Below are positions 1 through 11,914 of a DNA stretch of 64,000 nucleotides, piece after piece. How positions within the stretch are numbered: the first letter of the stretch is position 1; the number at the start of each line of letters is the position of its first letter. The notes beneath the pieces were generated by a model, which did not search any database, was not told the DNA's origin, and was given only the letters and a program-made list of their open reading frames with translations. The position numbers and the translations under genes were made by a program. Where the stretch lies: positions 45,957,554 through 46,021,553 of the forward strand of contig OX485803.1 of assembly GCA_950295325.1 (NCBI GenBank), written 5' to 3'. This stretch comes from Polytrichum commune (Eukaryota > Streptophyta > Polytrichopsida > Polytrichales > Polytrichaceae).

Positions 1-1253
1 AGCAATTGCAATGGGAGTTGGTTGGAGCTCATGTAATAAGTACCGTGTATATCTACTCATGAATTTTTTTTGATTAAATTTTGACCCATTTTGGTGATGC
101 TTTATGTAAAAAGTAGGATTTTCAACATGTAAAGTGTTTGCATGTGGTTGTTTAACTTTACAATGGAGTGAGCTCCATGTGTTCCTTCATGGCCAACTTC
201 ACCAAACCTTTGTCTTCAATAATGGAAGATTACTTCATTTACCTAGATTCACAACACCATACACAACATTAGGGTCATGAAACCAACCACGTTAGCATGC
301 ACCATGCAATGTCATGAGACCAAATGAACATGAATTCACATGAATTCTACTAAAAATCTAACTTTGGTTGAGAATTAATGTGGCCCACAAGGACTGTGTA
401 TTATTCTCATTATGGAAATTAGTGTGGCTTGTGGGAAAATACTGTGGCCCACAATAAGAGAACTATTTAGTGTATTATGTCAAATATCCCTACATGTTGC
501 ACTAAATGTCACCAAGTTTTGTCTCTAAATAATTACTTATATTGACAAATAGTATCATGTTGGCAATTAATAGACGTGACACTTTGAGACCTCTAGGCAT
601 GTAGGTTTTGCCCTTCACAAAATAGTGTACTTGACACTGAATACCATGAACGGTGTTCTGCGATCAACTGACACCTCAATATGGAAAATGAAAATGGGTA
701 AGCTTCTTTTGAAAGGATACTGTAGTCCCTGTAAAGGAGAGTATGATATTGAAATAATTTGCACAACAATCTTGAAAATTACAGAAATTAAATATAAAGC
801 ACAACTCTTAGTACTATTTTTTCCACTCAATGACCTTGAGGACCTTCAGTTTGTGCATTAAAATGATAATAATAAGAGCTCCAAAAATCACCTAGAAAAT
901 GGTTATGGGCACACGGTTTGGATCCTCCAACCATTTGCACTAAGTGCATGTTTCATACCCTACAGGAAGTGGAAGCAAGGACAAAAGTGTTTGAATAACA
1001 ACAGTCTGCCTTAATTCATGAAATCATTCCAGAAGTTAATTTTACTTTGTGAGTAATAATATGTGCACTTAGGTTGCATCTATACCCATACAAATAACTT
1101 TGAGTCACAATCACATCACAAAAACTCATAACTTTCTTTCTTCATCTATATAACAACTAGAGTGAAAAAAATTGTCACCACAGTAATTATTATTCAAAAC
1201 GAAGTGGAATGTTAATATTAGTGTGGGGCACTATACTAGTGTATTATTAGTGT
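1..1253. other. AT-rich intergenic stretch, no gene seen
   Basis: I see no coding region or recognisable element. Short open frames here (for example around 625-861) have no motif, no coherent composition and overlap one another on opposite strands. Confidence 0.6.
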
Positions 1254-1256
1254 AGC

Positions 1257-1579
1257 CACTAGTAGAAAAATATGCCCAAAAAAATCGCAGCCGAAATCGG
1301 CTGTAGTTCTTTTAACCAGTCTGATCTGCAATCGCTAACGACTACAAACTTTTCTTTTTCGTTTTGCGACTAAAATTTTAAAATGTTTGAACATGTAATA
1401 TATTTCTGGAAAGGTATTTTCATGACCTTTCCAACGGTATATTACATGCCCCAAAATTCCTAAAATTTCAGTCGCTAGACCAAAAAATCAAATCTGCAAT
1501 CATCTAGGGACTGCAAATCAGGCTGGTCAAAACAACCGATTTCGGCTGCAGTTCTGTTTGGCATAGTTTTCTACAAGTG
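1257..1579. mobile_element. Non-autonomous CACTA-type MITE, 323 bp
   Basis: The left end begins CACTAGTAGAAAAATATGCC. The right end, read in reverse complement, begins CACTTGTAGAAAACTATGCC. The inverted match continues, imperfectly, for about 45 bp through a shared GCAGCCGAAATCGG block. The element is flanked by identical AGC trinucleotides (1254-1256 and 1580-1582), the 3-bp target duplication made by the CACTA/EnSpm superfamily. The CACTA terminal bases are also diagnostic of that superfamily. The interior contains a second inverted repeat (about 1392-1448) centred on AAGGTATTTTCATGACCTT, so a transcript would form a long hairpin. There is no coding capacity, so it would need a transposase in trans. 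Confidence 0.88.
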
Positions 1580-1582
1580 AGC

Positions 1583-2990
1583 AAAGAGAATAAAAACAAT
1601 AAACCACATTAGTATGTGCAATTAGGTTGTATTTGCAAATAGGTTGCCTCTTTGCCAAGCCAAATGTCCTTTGGGTCAAAGTCCGGTCAGAAAACTTATA
1701 ACTTTCTTTGTTCTTTTCGTATTGCGCACAAATCCGAATACTAACTTGTATTCAAAAAGAGGATGCATTTTGTTACTGTTACATGCTACAAAGAGTGTGG
1801 AATGTCGATACATTAGCGTGGGCTGACCTAATTGCATAATTGACATGAATTCACAAGGACGGCTAGTTGGACAATAACATAGTTAGAATGCGAATTGTAA
1901 AGGGGGGTCAACAAGGAGTTGCGAGAGAGAGAGAGAGAGAGAGTATGTGAAGTTTGACTATCAATACTAGGTGTTGTGGGCGATGCAATCCAAGCTCTTT
2001 TCGTAGTTCAAGATGTGATTTGCTCCAAACTAATAATAAGTGAAAGATGGACTGTTGTATCCTTCCCCGATCTAGGACCACCATTCACAAGCTCCGTTGG
2101 GGTGCTCACTACAGACTCCGGAGGATAGATTAGTATTGGCATGGGAGACAAAGCAGGCATCAATGACATTGTGGGTTGCAAGTACAGAAAGGGAGTCACT
2201 CAGACACCATGACGAATCACACCCGTGGATTCATAAACCATGATGAAGCAGAGACGTGGAGTTAGAAACCATGACCTGGGATTTCTGGAGCTTCACAGAT
2301 TTGGGCTCACTTGGTGCCACTTCAGAGACGAGATTGATGGCCCGTGACTGTTGAGATTCAAGCACTGCCATTGCTGTAAAGGCGGAGCCTGTCAAGTTCG
2401 TTTCACATTACGATTGAGGGACCAACGGAGGAAGTGAATGTGAGATGCGATGTACAGTCTAACCAGATTCCTACATGGCCATCGCATGGACAATGTTTCG
2501 TGTTCACTTCATCTAATTTCAAAATAGCACCTCTTGGAGGTAGGCCTGTACAGGAGTTTGGAAACTGGGAGACGATGGCACTCCAAAATCCCACATCAGC
2601 TGAATCATCTATTATATTTCAACTAGCGTGAAGACCCTGCACGAATGGAACTTCGTTGAAATTCACATTTGACTCCACAGCTGCGTGTATTGTTGACAAC
2701 CTGTTTGCAAGTTTTGGACATGTGACACACAAATACTTGCACGTAAAAAAAATGCATGTCAATTGACACACACAAAAAGAAATTGACATGTACTAAGAGT
2801 CCCAAAGAAAAAAGCACAAGTCAATTGACATGTTAAATTTTTTTACTAACACATACTGCTAGGGATGCGACATTGTGGTGACATTTAGCCGGAAATGTAG
2901 ATGCTAAATGAGATTCATTTTTGTTTTGGATTTGAAGTTGAACGTCAAATGAAATTTGTCAAACATACCCACTTCTGCACACTACACTTG
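1583..2990. other. Intergenic stretch with one GA microsatellite
   Basis: No supported gene. A pure GA dinucleotide run occupies 1923-1943. The small open frames here show no family motif. Confidence 0.5.
1923..1943. repeat. (GA)n microsatellite
   Basis: About ten uninterrupted GA units, seen directly. Confidence 0.9.
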
Positions 2991-3300
2991 AGAGCCCCTA
3001 ACAACACTACAAGATCTTGTAACTGTTTTGGGACAGCCTTTGAACACTTCTTTTGGGCCCTGACATTTTAATGGGCACTGCTTGGGCAAGTGCATGCGGC
3101 AGTTGAAGCAAAGCCATAGTCCATCAAGTGTCAGGACCATGCATGAATAGGAAATCATTGAAATAGCAATTGGTTGGGGCCCAGTCACATATGACTTCAC
3201 AGTATAGTTGACAGCCCCTGACCACACTGCATGATTTTGTGAGTGTCTTGGGATGGCCTTTGAAGTTTTTTTTGGGCTGTTACTTTCACGGACACTGCTC
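2991..3300. repeat. Diverged direct repeat pair, offset 220 bp
   Basis: The block at 2991-3080 (AGAGCCCCTAACAACACTAC onward) recurs in diverged form at 3211-3300 (ACAGCCCCTGACCACACTGC onward). The shared order is a CAGCCCCT-like start, TTGGGA, GGCCTTTGAA, TTTTGGGC and then GCACTGCT or ACACTGCT. It looks like an old segmental tandem duplication. The minus-strand reading has scattered cysteines but no proper zinc-knuckle spacing, so I do not call a gene. Confidence 0.6.
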
Positions 3301-4358
3301 TCGGCTCTTCCTTTGAGATGGTCATGGTCATGGCCTTTATTGGCGAGTGATTTAGCCTTCGTATGTTGATCGTCTGCCCTAGCAGATTTGGACTTCCGAG
3401 CCTCTACATATCAGGCCAGAAGTTCGAGGAGGAAAACTACAGAGCATGTTGATATTAATGGCTTCACTTGGACGAATGGGGTACAGAAGGCTTGAAAGTG
3501 AGCTCTAGCAAAGCTGGGATGATGGTGACTTCAAAATTGTGCAAATAGACTTCTGTATGTACGAAAATACTGGCGGAGTGGTAGATTCGGTCAAAATGAG
3601 TTCATGCATTTCAGAGGCAATAGCAGCCAAAAGCAAAGAGAAACTAAGATGGACGCACTGCAGTTGAATTCTGTGAGGAACTTCAATTCACAAGCAACTT
3701 CCATTCCTGAGAAACTTCAATTCAGGACTTCATGAGCATGCAAGAACTCTTCAATAGCCAAAGCAAGGAAATTTCATGTCCAAAGAATCCAAACTTTTAA
3801 TAAACAAGTGAAAATCAGATAGTTTGAGAAAAAAAGAGGGACCCATCACTTGCAATGACACAATGAGTAGTAAAGTGAAAGAGGGCAATGTTCATACATA
3901 TTCTTCCCGCCGTTGTTGGAGGTAATCGGACGATGAGTTTGAGGTGGGAAAGTTGGGTCCGGCCACATTCAACCGAATTTCATCGTAGATAGTATCACTT
4001 ATGGCATCTTGTTCACCTACTTCATGTCGGGACCCCACCCTACTTCATCTGGATGAAGAATTCAAACCTTTTCATACCATTTTGCATTGTCAAGTCAATG
4101 GTGTCATCGATGTTTTTGGGTTTACAAAATTGCAAGATTATTGTGGAGGCGCCAGTGAGTGCTAGTTGTGTTGAAGTTGGCGGTGGGATAGGAAACCTCT
4201 GAAATTTTGTGGCGATAGGTGGGATTCTTGACCCCCATGTTGGGGGTTGCCAGCTACTCGCGTTGGCCTGCCCCGCTAGCTTTGGCAATGGCCGGGCGCA
4301 TGTGACCCCCAACCACCAAGCTCACACAACAACTCGCCCCTTCGCCAAGCTAGGCTTG
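3301..4358. other. Intergenic stretch, nothing recognised
   Basis: No supported coding region or repeat in this stretch. Confidence 0.5.
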
Positions 4359-4413
4359 CCCCCCCGCCCCCCCCCCCAAAAAAAATTAAAAAAATTAAAA
4401 AATAAAATAAAAT
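4359..4413. repeat. Low-complexity poly-C then A/T-rich tract
   Basis: A cytosine run with one interruption passes into A-rich sequence broken by single or double T. Such tracts are prone to sequencing and assembly error. Confidence 0.85.
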
Positions 4414-4490
4414 CTCATGTGCTAGATTGTCCCGCCCTAGCCATGATCCACCCTCCCCTTTGTAGGGCAATCGGTTTCAAGGCCTTTTTT

Positions 4491-4567
4491 CTTGATTTGG
4501 GTTTGGGCATCCAAATAGATGGCCAAACCCTAAACCCTAAACCCATCATCTATTTGACCAAATCAAG
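4491..4567. repeat. Inverted repeat enclosing a telomere-type motif
   Basis: The centre holds AAACCCTAAACCCTAAACCC (4525-4544), nearly three units of the common plant telomere heptamer. It is bracketed by imperfect inverted arms. The left arm has CTTGATTTGG and CCAAATAGATG; the right arm has CATCTATTTG and CCAAATCAAG. This may be an interstitial telomeric-type seed, a telobox-like element or chance; the length is too short to claim a former chromosome end. Confidence 0.6.
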
Positions 4568-7500
4568 CAATTTCAGTTTTTTTCAAAAATCCCTCACACT
4601 TGAATTATAAGGTTGTTTAAATGAATTTTGGCGCACATAGTAGTAGGCATCACCTTTCACCAATAGATATCTTCCATCCACATAGATCGCACCTAGTGGG
4701 TCGCAGACCCCATCTAAATATTAGGTGGCAATACATTTTGGAATGCATAAGCATTTAAGGGTTAAAGGTGACTTATTCCGTCCAAGTACAATGGGTTTAA
4801 GGATTTGAATTGTGCTATAATGTTGATCCCAAACACTACTATTTTTTTATTTTGGTGTGATGTCTCCATTGTCATATGTGGGGTGTGGAGAAAGTTGGCC
4901 CTTCTTCATTATCTGCCTTCATTTGTTCCGTATTTTGAGTATCTATATTGTCTTCCTTCCATGTATTTTTGTTTGCCATAGTGGTGTTTGTCTTGCTAAA
5001 TTGGTGGCATTAGTAGTTGCTTCTAATCATGGTTGGCTATATATGAGGTTGCTTTGGAAAATGGAGTCCGGAGTGAGCTACTTTCTTGGGCTAAAGAGAC
5101 ATTTTTTTTTGTTTCATGTCAAAGTCGTCGCCATTGATGGTTGCTATTTCTTCTACTCTAGTGGTTTTCCTTGTTATGTGGTGTCTTTCAAATTTCTAGA
5201 TTTATTTGTATATTTTTGAAAATTTGTTAGTAGTGGGCTCAAACATCCTTTTGAAACTTGGATCGTAGGAAAACGCTGAAATTAGTGTTGTCTAGGAGAA
5301 ATAGGGGATTAGTGAACAAAATGATAGAATGTTTTTGAATATGGGCAAGAGATAGAGGGGGCTCTCATAAAGGGCAATAAATATGTATAAAATGGGGAGG
5401 ATTAGAATACCTTTTGTCAGCTTGGCTATGGACCATAAACATTAGTTGAAGGCTAAGTCTCTTGCCTCTCCTATATAGCTCTATAGGCCATAGTCAAGGC
5501 AGTCGCAGAAGACACACAAGTTTTTTTCATAGAGATATCAATTCCCTCTCGAGAAGAGAGTGTATCTTTTGTAATACTCAAATTACTAGTACCATCGTCC
5601 CAATGTAGTAATTAGGTGTGAAGCCCCTTCCATTTGTAATAACATCTTTGAGCAATATATGGCCGTGACCAATCATCATGTTAACTTCTACCATTATCTT
5701 TGTGTGAGTTGTGTAGTAATCGTCCCTCGGGAAGAAAGCACATTGAGTGAGTCAATTGTCTAAAGCACTACCATCATAGGTGAGAGCTCTAGAGCGGCGA
5801 GTCTTGGGGGATTAATGAGAGCTTTTGGGGAAGTATTGATCTTGTCTACTCGACTTGCATGTTGGCCACGAATCAAATCAAGTGAAATGCCGGAAGTCAA
5901 TGTTGAGAGATTGCCACTGTCATATTGGTCAAATACCATTGTCTAAGATACATTTTTGTGTGTGGAATTCTTGCATTCCAAATGAGAATATGTGGTGTGC
6001 AAGGATTCTTAGAGGTGGCAATTATTTTTGTTGTATTGTTCACGCCATTGGTTTAACTTTTGAAAGGAGTACTCAACGTGTATTTGACATTGTTAGTACA
6101 ATGGTCTAACTTCATCCATGGGTATGAAGCCTTTCTTATGGGGAGTTATTTTATGCAACTTGCATTTGAATGTGTATGACCATAATCTTCAGCGAAGTGC
6201 TTGAGTGAGGGAATAAAATTCTCCAGTGATGTTTGAGTTATGCTAAAGGTCTGATGAACTTGCTGGTATATGTGATTGAGTCTCAAGAGAAGGTTGACAG
6301 GTTTTGTCCAACATTTGCTTATTATTATAATTTGTGATTAAATGAAATGGGCGTGAAACCCTGAAATTAATTAGATGAATGGATTTTCTTGATAAAATTG
6401 ATTCTCGGAAAGAGAGCCGTTTGCACCACAAAGAATTAAGTGTTAAGACCATAGTCCTATTCAATCATAGTATAAAGACTTTGTGTTGCGATTAATGGTC
6501 AAATAACTGAATAATTGGCTAAAACAAAATTATTCATGAAATCTTTGTGTTCAATCATATTTAATAAAGTTTCATATTCAAATTTTAGAAGGAATAAAAG
6601 ACCATGATCAGATAACACATTGTAGATGAAGTGTGAAGGGCCTAAGTTGGTGCACGGTCATGGTTTTTTGGAATTGCAGAGAAGTGGCAAGTGAAGAGGA
6701 GGGATTGTCACTTGTGAGGACGAGGTTGTCCCATAACGAATGGGAGTGGCATTCAGAGCACCCATAAAATGGAGAGTCACGAAAGACCATCAACAAGTAA
6801 CACATATCCGAGACTTGACCATTCCACAATACATCTTAACCTTTGTGTGTTGATTCATTACATAGGCACACATATATACTCAAGTGACATGATCCCATTT
6901 ACTTAGATACTTTAGATTTAAAGACTAATGGTCAGATGAATTGGCCATTTTCTTTTGCAAATTATTTGAATAAGTTTATTTTAATTGATGAACTTACTAT
7001 TGCATAAAAAACATTTAATTTGTGAATCATAAAATGAACTTTAAAAATGATTAGAGCTAAAGGAGTATTCTAAAAGGAATATCATAAATTAATATGTGAA
7101 TCGTTGTAAATATTAATGAGCTTAATCAATGCATAAAGTGCAATTAATTCAAATTAGACTAAAGGACTAACGAACCATGGCATAGGCATGTATACCAATT
7201 TGTGATGGCCTATGGTTCTGAAAACATACAGGATGTTGTTCTTCAATCGGTTCAGATAAGGACAATCGTTTCATTGCCTCATTAAATCAAAGATAAATTA
7301 ATGAACGCAATGTGGGGTTTGTTCTACAATATTTCATGATCCACTAAATGATCAAATAATAAATGAGAGATTATTTTTCATAATAGGCTACCCTCGGCCT
7401 TGATTTTATGTGATTACTAGTTATTAAAAAACAAATTAATGAGCCGTGACTTCCTTCATTGCAATCCCAATGTTCTAGAGAGTCGTTACTACTGGACTAT

Positions 7501-9059
7501 GGCTGTAAAGGAGAGACTTTGCAATTGCATCAAGTGCATTGAATGATCCTAATAATCCATTCCTTAATCTCCTAAATCCCTAAAATCCATATGAAAGAGA
7601 ATTTCACCTAAAGTTGACGTTTTAACTCCACTTTGAAGTTGTTGTGACCTATCAATTAACCTAATAGTGACATTTAAAGTTCAATCTAACACTTATTTAG
7701 GTTTTTTCTGTGTATTTTTGTTCAATGAAATCCAATTCAAAAACCTATCTACATGTGATTGTTAGGATAACTCCTCATGTCATTGGGCTATTGGAGGCTG
7801 GATTAGACAATTATGGCCTAGCTCAACCAAGATTTTTCTTTGTGTGACAATTTTTTTGGGGCTACTTGTTGTGAGCTAAAGTGTGTGTCTCTTAGATTTT
7901 GAAGCCAAAGGTGAATTTATTATTACCTTTTCATCACAAATAAATTATGATTAAGGTTCAAAAATCTTGGTGAGATAATGAATTTAAGTATTTTTACTAA
8001 ACGCCTAATTGATCCAACCCAAACTTGGTTGCCGTGGAGTAAGCAACTTCAATTTTTTATATAGAATTTAGTTACTATAATGTAATCCAAGATGGTTTTA
8101 CGCCTAATATGATTCTTTATAAAGTCTAAATTATCCTTAAAAAAAAGAACGAGTAGAACATTTTCTGAGCTATATTATGGAAACATCTATAACTTTGTGT
8201 CAAATATTTTGAGATAAAATAAAATTTATTGGACAAGAAAATTTTAATATTTACATAATAATATGAAGATTGTGGCTACCTGTGATAAAGCTACAAAGTT
8301 GGCTACACTAAAATAGAATATATCTTGTAAAAACATTCATAACTTCTAGACAAAGTTCTACATCGCTAAGGCAATTTAATAAAGTTAAGTGGGCCTTCTA
8401 TTAGTCAACTTCGCTTGGTTCCACTCGTTTTATTGTTTTGGTGCATAATCACCTCAGATCCTCAGAATAATTAAAAACCACATTTTTATCTACCATTTGT
8501 TTTTGAACTTTAGCTTAATTAATTCCAACAAATTCACTAATGATTTTTTGATGCCCATTATTTTAAGATTTTACCCACTTAAGCCAATATTCATTCTAAA
8601 GTTCTCTAACTTACCAACTCATTTATTTTCTAACCTTTATTTGCCACAACGACAAGGTTAATTGATTAAGAAATCAATTAAACCCTTCATACCAATAAAT
8701 TCACACCCTTACAAATATAACAATCTTATTGACTACCACCACCATAATAGAAGCCCAACAATAAACAATGCAATTTGCTAATCTTGGTTGCATAGCCAAA
8801 ACATAAGTCCACAAAATCACCACTAAACGAGCCATTGTCAATTGCAAGAAGTCATCTACAAATACTAGACTGCATTAAATTTCAAACCCAAAGTCATGCA
8901 CAAAAACATATTCAAACCAACCACCACCACCACATAACTTGACTCTCTGAAGGACTCCAACAACAACATACTCACTATCCCACTAGCTATAGCTTGAGAA
9001 AGAATGGAAACCCAACAAAATACCTTCAAATGCCAAACTCCCATTTGTGACAATATCAC
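4568..9059. other. Gene-poor AT-rich region
   Basis: About 4.5 kb without a supportable gene. The 120-codon open frame at 4857-5219 is rich in F, L, V and Y with no motif and is probably fortuitous. The stretch near 5455-5665 has a TATATAG and sequence resembling a decayed retroelement LTR (TCTCGAGAAGAGAGTGT followed by an AT-rich tail), but I found no partner copy, PBS or target duplication, so it stays a suggestion. From about 6900 to 8750 the sequence is plain AT-rich DNA. Confidence 0.5.
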
Positions 9060-9189
9060 GGGTCACAATCTCCCACCCCCTACATAGATGCCCCTAGCTA
9101 GGAAAAAATTGATTCATCTTAGATAAAAGAAGACCCTAGATACCAACATTGCCAAACACTTCTCAAGATAATTCTACAAGCCTCAAGAG

Positions 9190-10323
9190 ACTAGCAAGAG
9201 GTAAAACACCTAGCCTAGACAACATTCCAAATAAAATCATCAAGGCTTTATCATCGATGTTTCACAACCACTTTTTTCTCTTCTACCAATAGTATTACCC
9301 ACACAAAAATCCCGAACTATTGGAAATACAGCAAAATAATACTACTACACAAAAAAATGATCATTTCATACTCACAAACTACCGACCCATAGTTTTGGCC
9401 AACACCATATATAAACTATGCACCAACACACGAACCTCACTCCTCACAAGCTATGGACAAAACATAAAAGTTTACACGTTAATCAAGATGGCTTTAGACC
9501 ATACATAAACAACTCAATGCAAGTACATAAGATTATAGGGTCCTAGAAGATGCACGACTCATCAACAATAACATTTACCTCATGTACATAGACTCTCAAA
9601 ATGCTTTCGGCTCCATAGATCATGCGAGACTATTAGCAATAATGGAAGACTTAGGTTACCCTAAAGACACGGTAGAACTCATAGGCAACATAAACACAAA
9701 CTCCATTACCTTTCTCCATGCAGCCACTTTGGCGCCACCCCACCAATCCAAATTATTAGAGGAAGCATTCAAGGCGAGACTTTAAGCCCATACCTATTCA
9801 TCATCTTCCTAGACCCCCTCCAACGATGGCTCAAAAAGGACAATATTGGTGACCACTTCAACACATTTATTGTATTGTTCAATACTATCGCATGTGCCAA
9901 CAATCTAACCAACAATCACGGATAAAATCACTCACATACTACCCCAAATCAACAAACTCCAAATATTCTCTGCATGGGCATATTTGCACCTCAACCTAAT
10001 GAAATGTGCTATCACCGGATGCCTGAACAAATCCACACTCAACCTAGACACATTCAAAGCAAATCATCCAAACACACAACATCCTTTTCAAGAACAAGCC
10101 TTTGCCTACCCTAACCCAAAGTGAACCATTCACATACCTAGGCATTCATCTTGTACTATCATTGAAATGGAAAATACAAAAAGATATCACCATGGCCAAG
10201 GCAAAAAAAGCAGAGAAAATTACTAACTTTTTCACCGGCCTCCCTAAAACAAAAAATTCACATACTAAACATAGTCATAAAATCAAGTATAGCATATGCC
10301 TACTATGTTGTTCCCTTCTCTAA
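9190..10323 (+). pseudogene. LINE reverse transcriptase remnant
   Basis: Stitching frames by eye shows LINE RT motifs in the expected order: GKTPSLDNIP; NYRPIVLANTIYKL (about 9380), the NYRPI block; MYIDSQNAFGSIDHARLL (9582-9635), the block with the first catalytic aspartate (YIDxxNAF); QGETLSPYLFIIFLDPLQRW (about 9765-9825), the GxxQGxxLSP block; then a position where YADD is expected but CANN is read (about 9895). FTYLGIHL follows (about 10,130), the typical block after the catalytic core. RT would copy element RNA at a nicked chromosomal site. The loss of the YADD aspartates and many stops make this copy dead. Confidence 0.85.
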
Positions 10324-10865
10324 ACCCACCATCAAAAAACTAGATGAGATTCTTAGTATACTAACCAAAGAATATGCAACATTCCCAAAAGTATAGCCAA
10401 CATACTAATCCACCTACCACTCGAAGACTTCGGCATCAACACCACATCTTTACTCTCAGACTATGTAAATTGCATAAGGAAAAAATTATACATGCCCTTA
10501 ATGACTGAGACCAATTAGGACAAGTTTACCAAAGCCTAACCATACACATTACCGTCAAACACAGTGGATCTCTCCTCCCACATCTAGAGTACCAGGCATG
10601 CTCACACTCATTTATAGCTAGAAGCTTGTACATGCTAGAAATATAATACAAAATTTACATCAACATTATTAAACGAGACTTCCATGTACACCAAACCCCA
10701 ATTGAAATAGCATGGAAAACCTCCACATATTACAATTTGCTCACACTAGAACAAAAAATGAACTCCAAAAAACACCATAACTAATTATACATGTATAGCA
10801 TTACAACCAAAACCCAACCACAAAAGCAATCATATCCCCTGAAGAGTTAAAAAACAAATACAAAG

Positions 10866-11258
10866 GTGTCCCATAACTCATCAAAGAAGATATTCAACAA
10901 GCAACCACAAAACTCGACACCACCTCAATATCCACACAACTGCAAACCAACAACACCAACACCCAAACCAATAGAATGCACATACAAACCATCATCCATT
11001 CCAAAACCTCAACAAGGAAATATGGATGGGGGGCACAAGCTATTAAAAAGAAAAATACCTATGCCAAAATGGAACACCCAACGACACCCCACCACGAGAT
11101 GGATAGATGAATCTCAACTACTACATCTAGATAATATAGCCTTCGACCACAACCTACTTCTGACAAATGTATTATTCAAAACACACATATTAACTCCTCC
11201 CTTGATGCATTCAAATTTTGTATCAAATTCTCACAATTTAAAGATCATAAATTCATAA
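10866..11258 (+). pseudogene. LINE C-terminal tail remnant
   Basis: The frame reads PKWNTQRHPTTRWIDESQLL near its middle and stays open for 130 codons. It lies downstream of the RT remnant on the same strand with the same A/C bias, so I take it as the C-terminal part of the same LINE. No catalytic motif is visible, and assignment rests on position and composition. Confidence 0.45.
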
Positions 11259-11300
11259 GACTGCCAATCGACACTCCCAATCTAACATTATCCATATAAG

Positions 11301-11914
11301 AATGCAACCTAGATAAAGACATTGTCACCAACATACCTACCGTGAAGACCTCACGGAGGTTAATAAAAGAGGTAGCAATAACAACCCCAAACGGGGGGCA
11401 CCATCGGGTCCCTCACACATAAGGGCCCTCAAGGTGGCGGGGGGCAAAAACAACCCAGAACGGGCGGGAGAGTTCTAACTAACAAACATAATTGGAGGGG
11501 GGGTCAAAGTCGTCGCAACAGGAGGCCATAGGGGTTGAACCTTGCCAAAGGCCGGTGGGCGAGCCCCACTGGGAATGCCATGGAGCCAAAAAAAATGGGG
11601 GGAGGGGCTAGGGCGTTGTGAGCTTGCTGAGACTGGGGCGCCAACTCCATGGGCACTGCCAGTTGGGTCACCCACTAGGGCGAAGGGAAGGGAAGGGGGG
11701 GAGGGGGAGGGGGAGAGCCCGACCGTCGCAATGTCAGGTGGCCTCTCGGGCATTGCCTAGCGCTGATGGGAGTCCGTCCCCATGGTCGAGGTGAGCATTC
11801 AACAAACACATCCCGAAAACTAGAGGTGGGATAGCTTCCCAAGGGGCCTCCGGCGTCGTTAGTCGTATGCGTTGAGAAGATCAATGCTCTGTGGGTCAAA
11901 ATCAATGTCGACGT
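11301..11914. other. GC-rich segment without a recognised gene
   Basis: A sharp rise in G+C begins at about 11,390. Overlapping open frames on both strands (11,475-11,905) are what GC-rich DNA produces by chance. Their predicted products are low-complexity P/G/S-rich with no motif. Confidence 0.5.

Larger units (their letters stand above)
9060..11300 (+). mobile_element. Degenerate LINE (non-LTR retrotransposon) fragment
   Basis: This is a strongly A/C-biased plus-strand segment. Broken frames, read in order, give LINE reverse transcriptase blocks, then a thumb-like region, then a C-terminal tail ending near 11,260. The first recognisable block is GKTPSLDNIP (about 9200), the usual entry to LINE RT. 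There are many stops and frameshifts, no target duplication and no poly-A tail, so the limits are approximate. The same compositional signature recurs at 42.0-43.1 kb, probably a relative from the same family. Confidence 0.8.

Noticed and set aside
4209-4610. 133-codon plus-strand frame
   Set aside because: It runs through the poly-C/poly-A tract and the telomere-type hairpin, so its product is low complexity. No motif and no splice context.
4857-5219. 120-codon hydrophobic frame
   Set aside because: High F, L and Y content follows from T-rich DNA. No conserved pattern, no neighbour, no upstream promoter signal.
5855-6109. Possible pentatricopeptide-type fragment
   Set aside because: Cysteines and a few hydrophobic spacings looked suggestive, but the 35-residue repeat pattern is absent.
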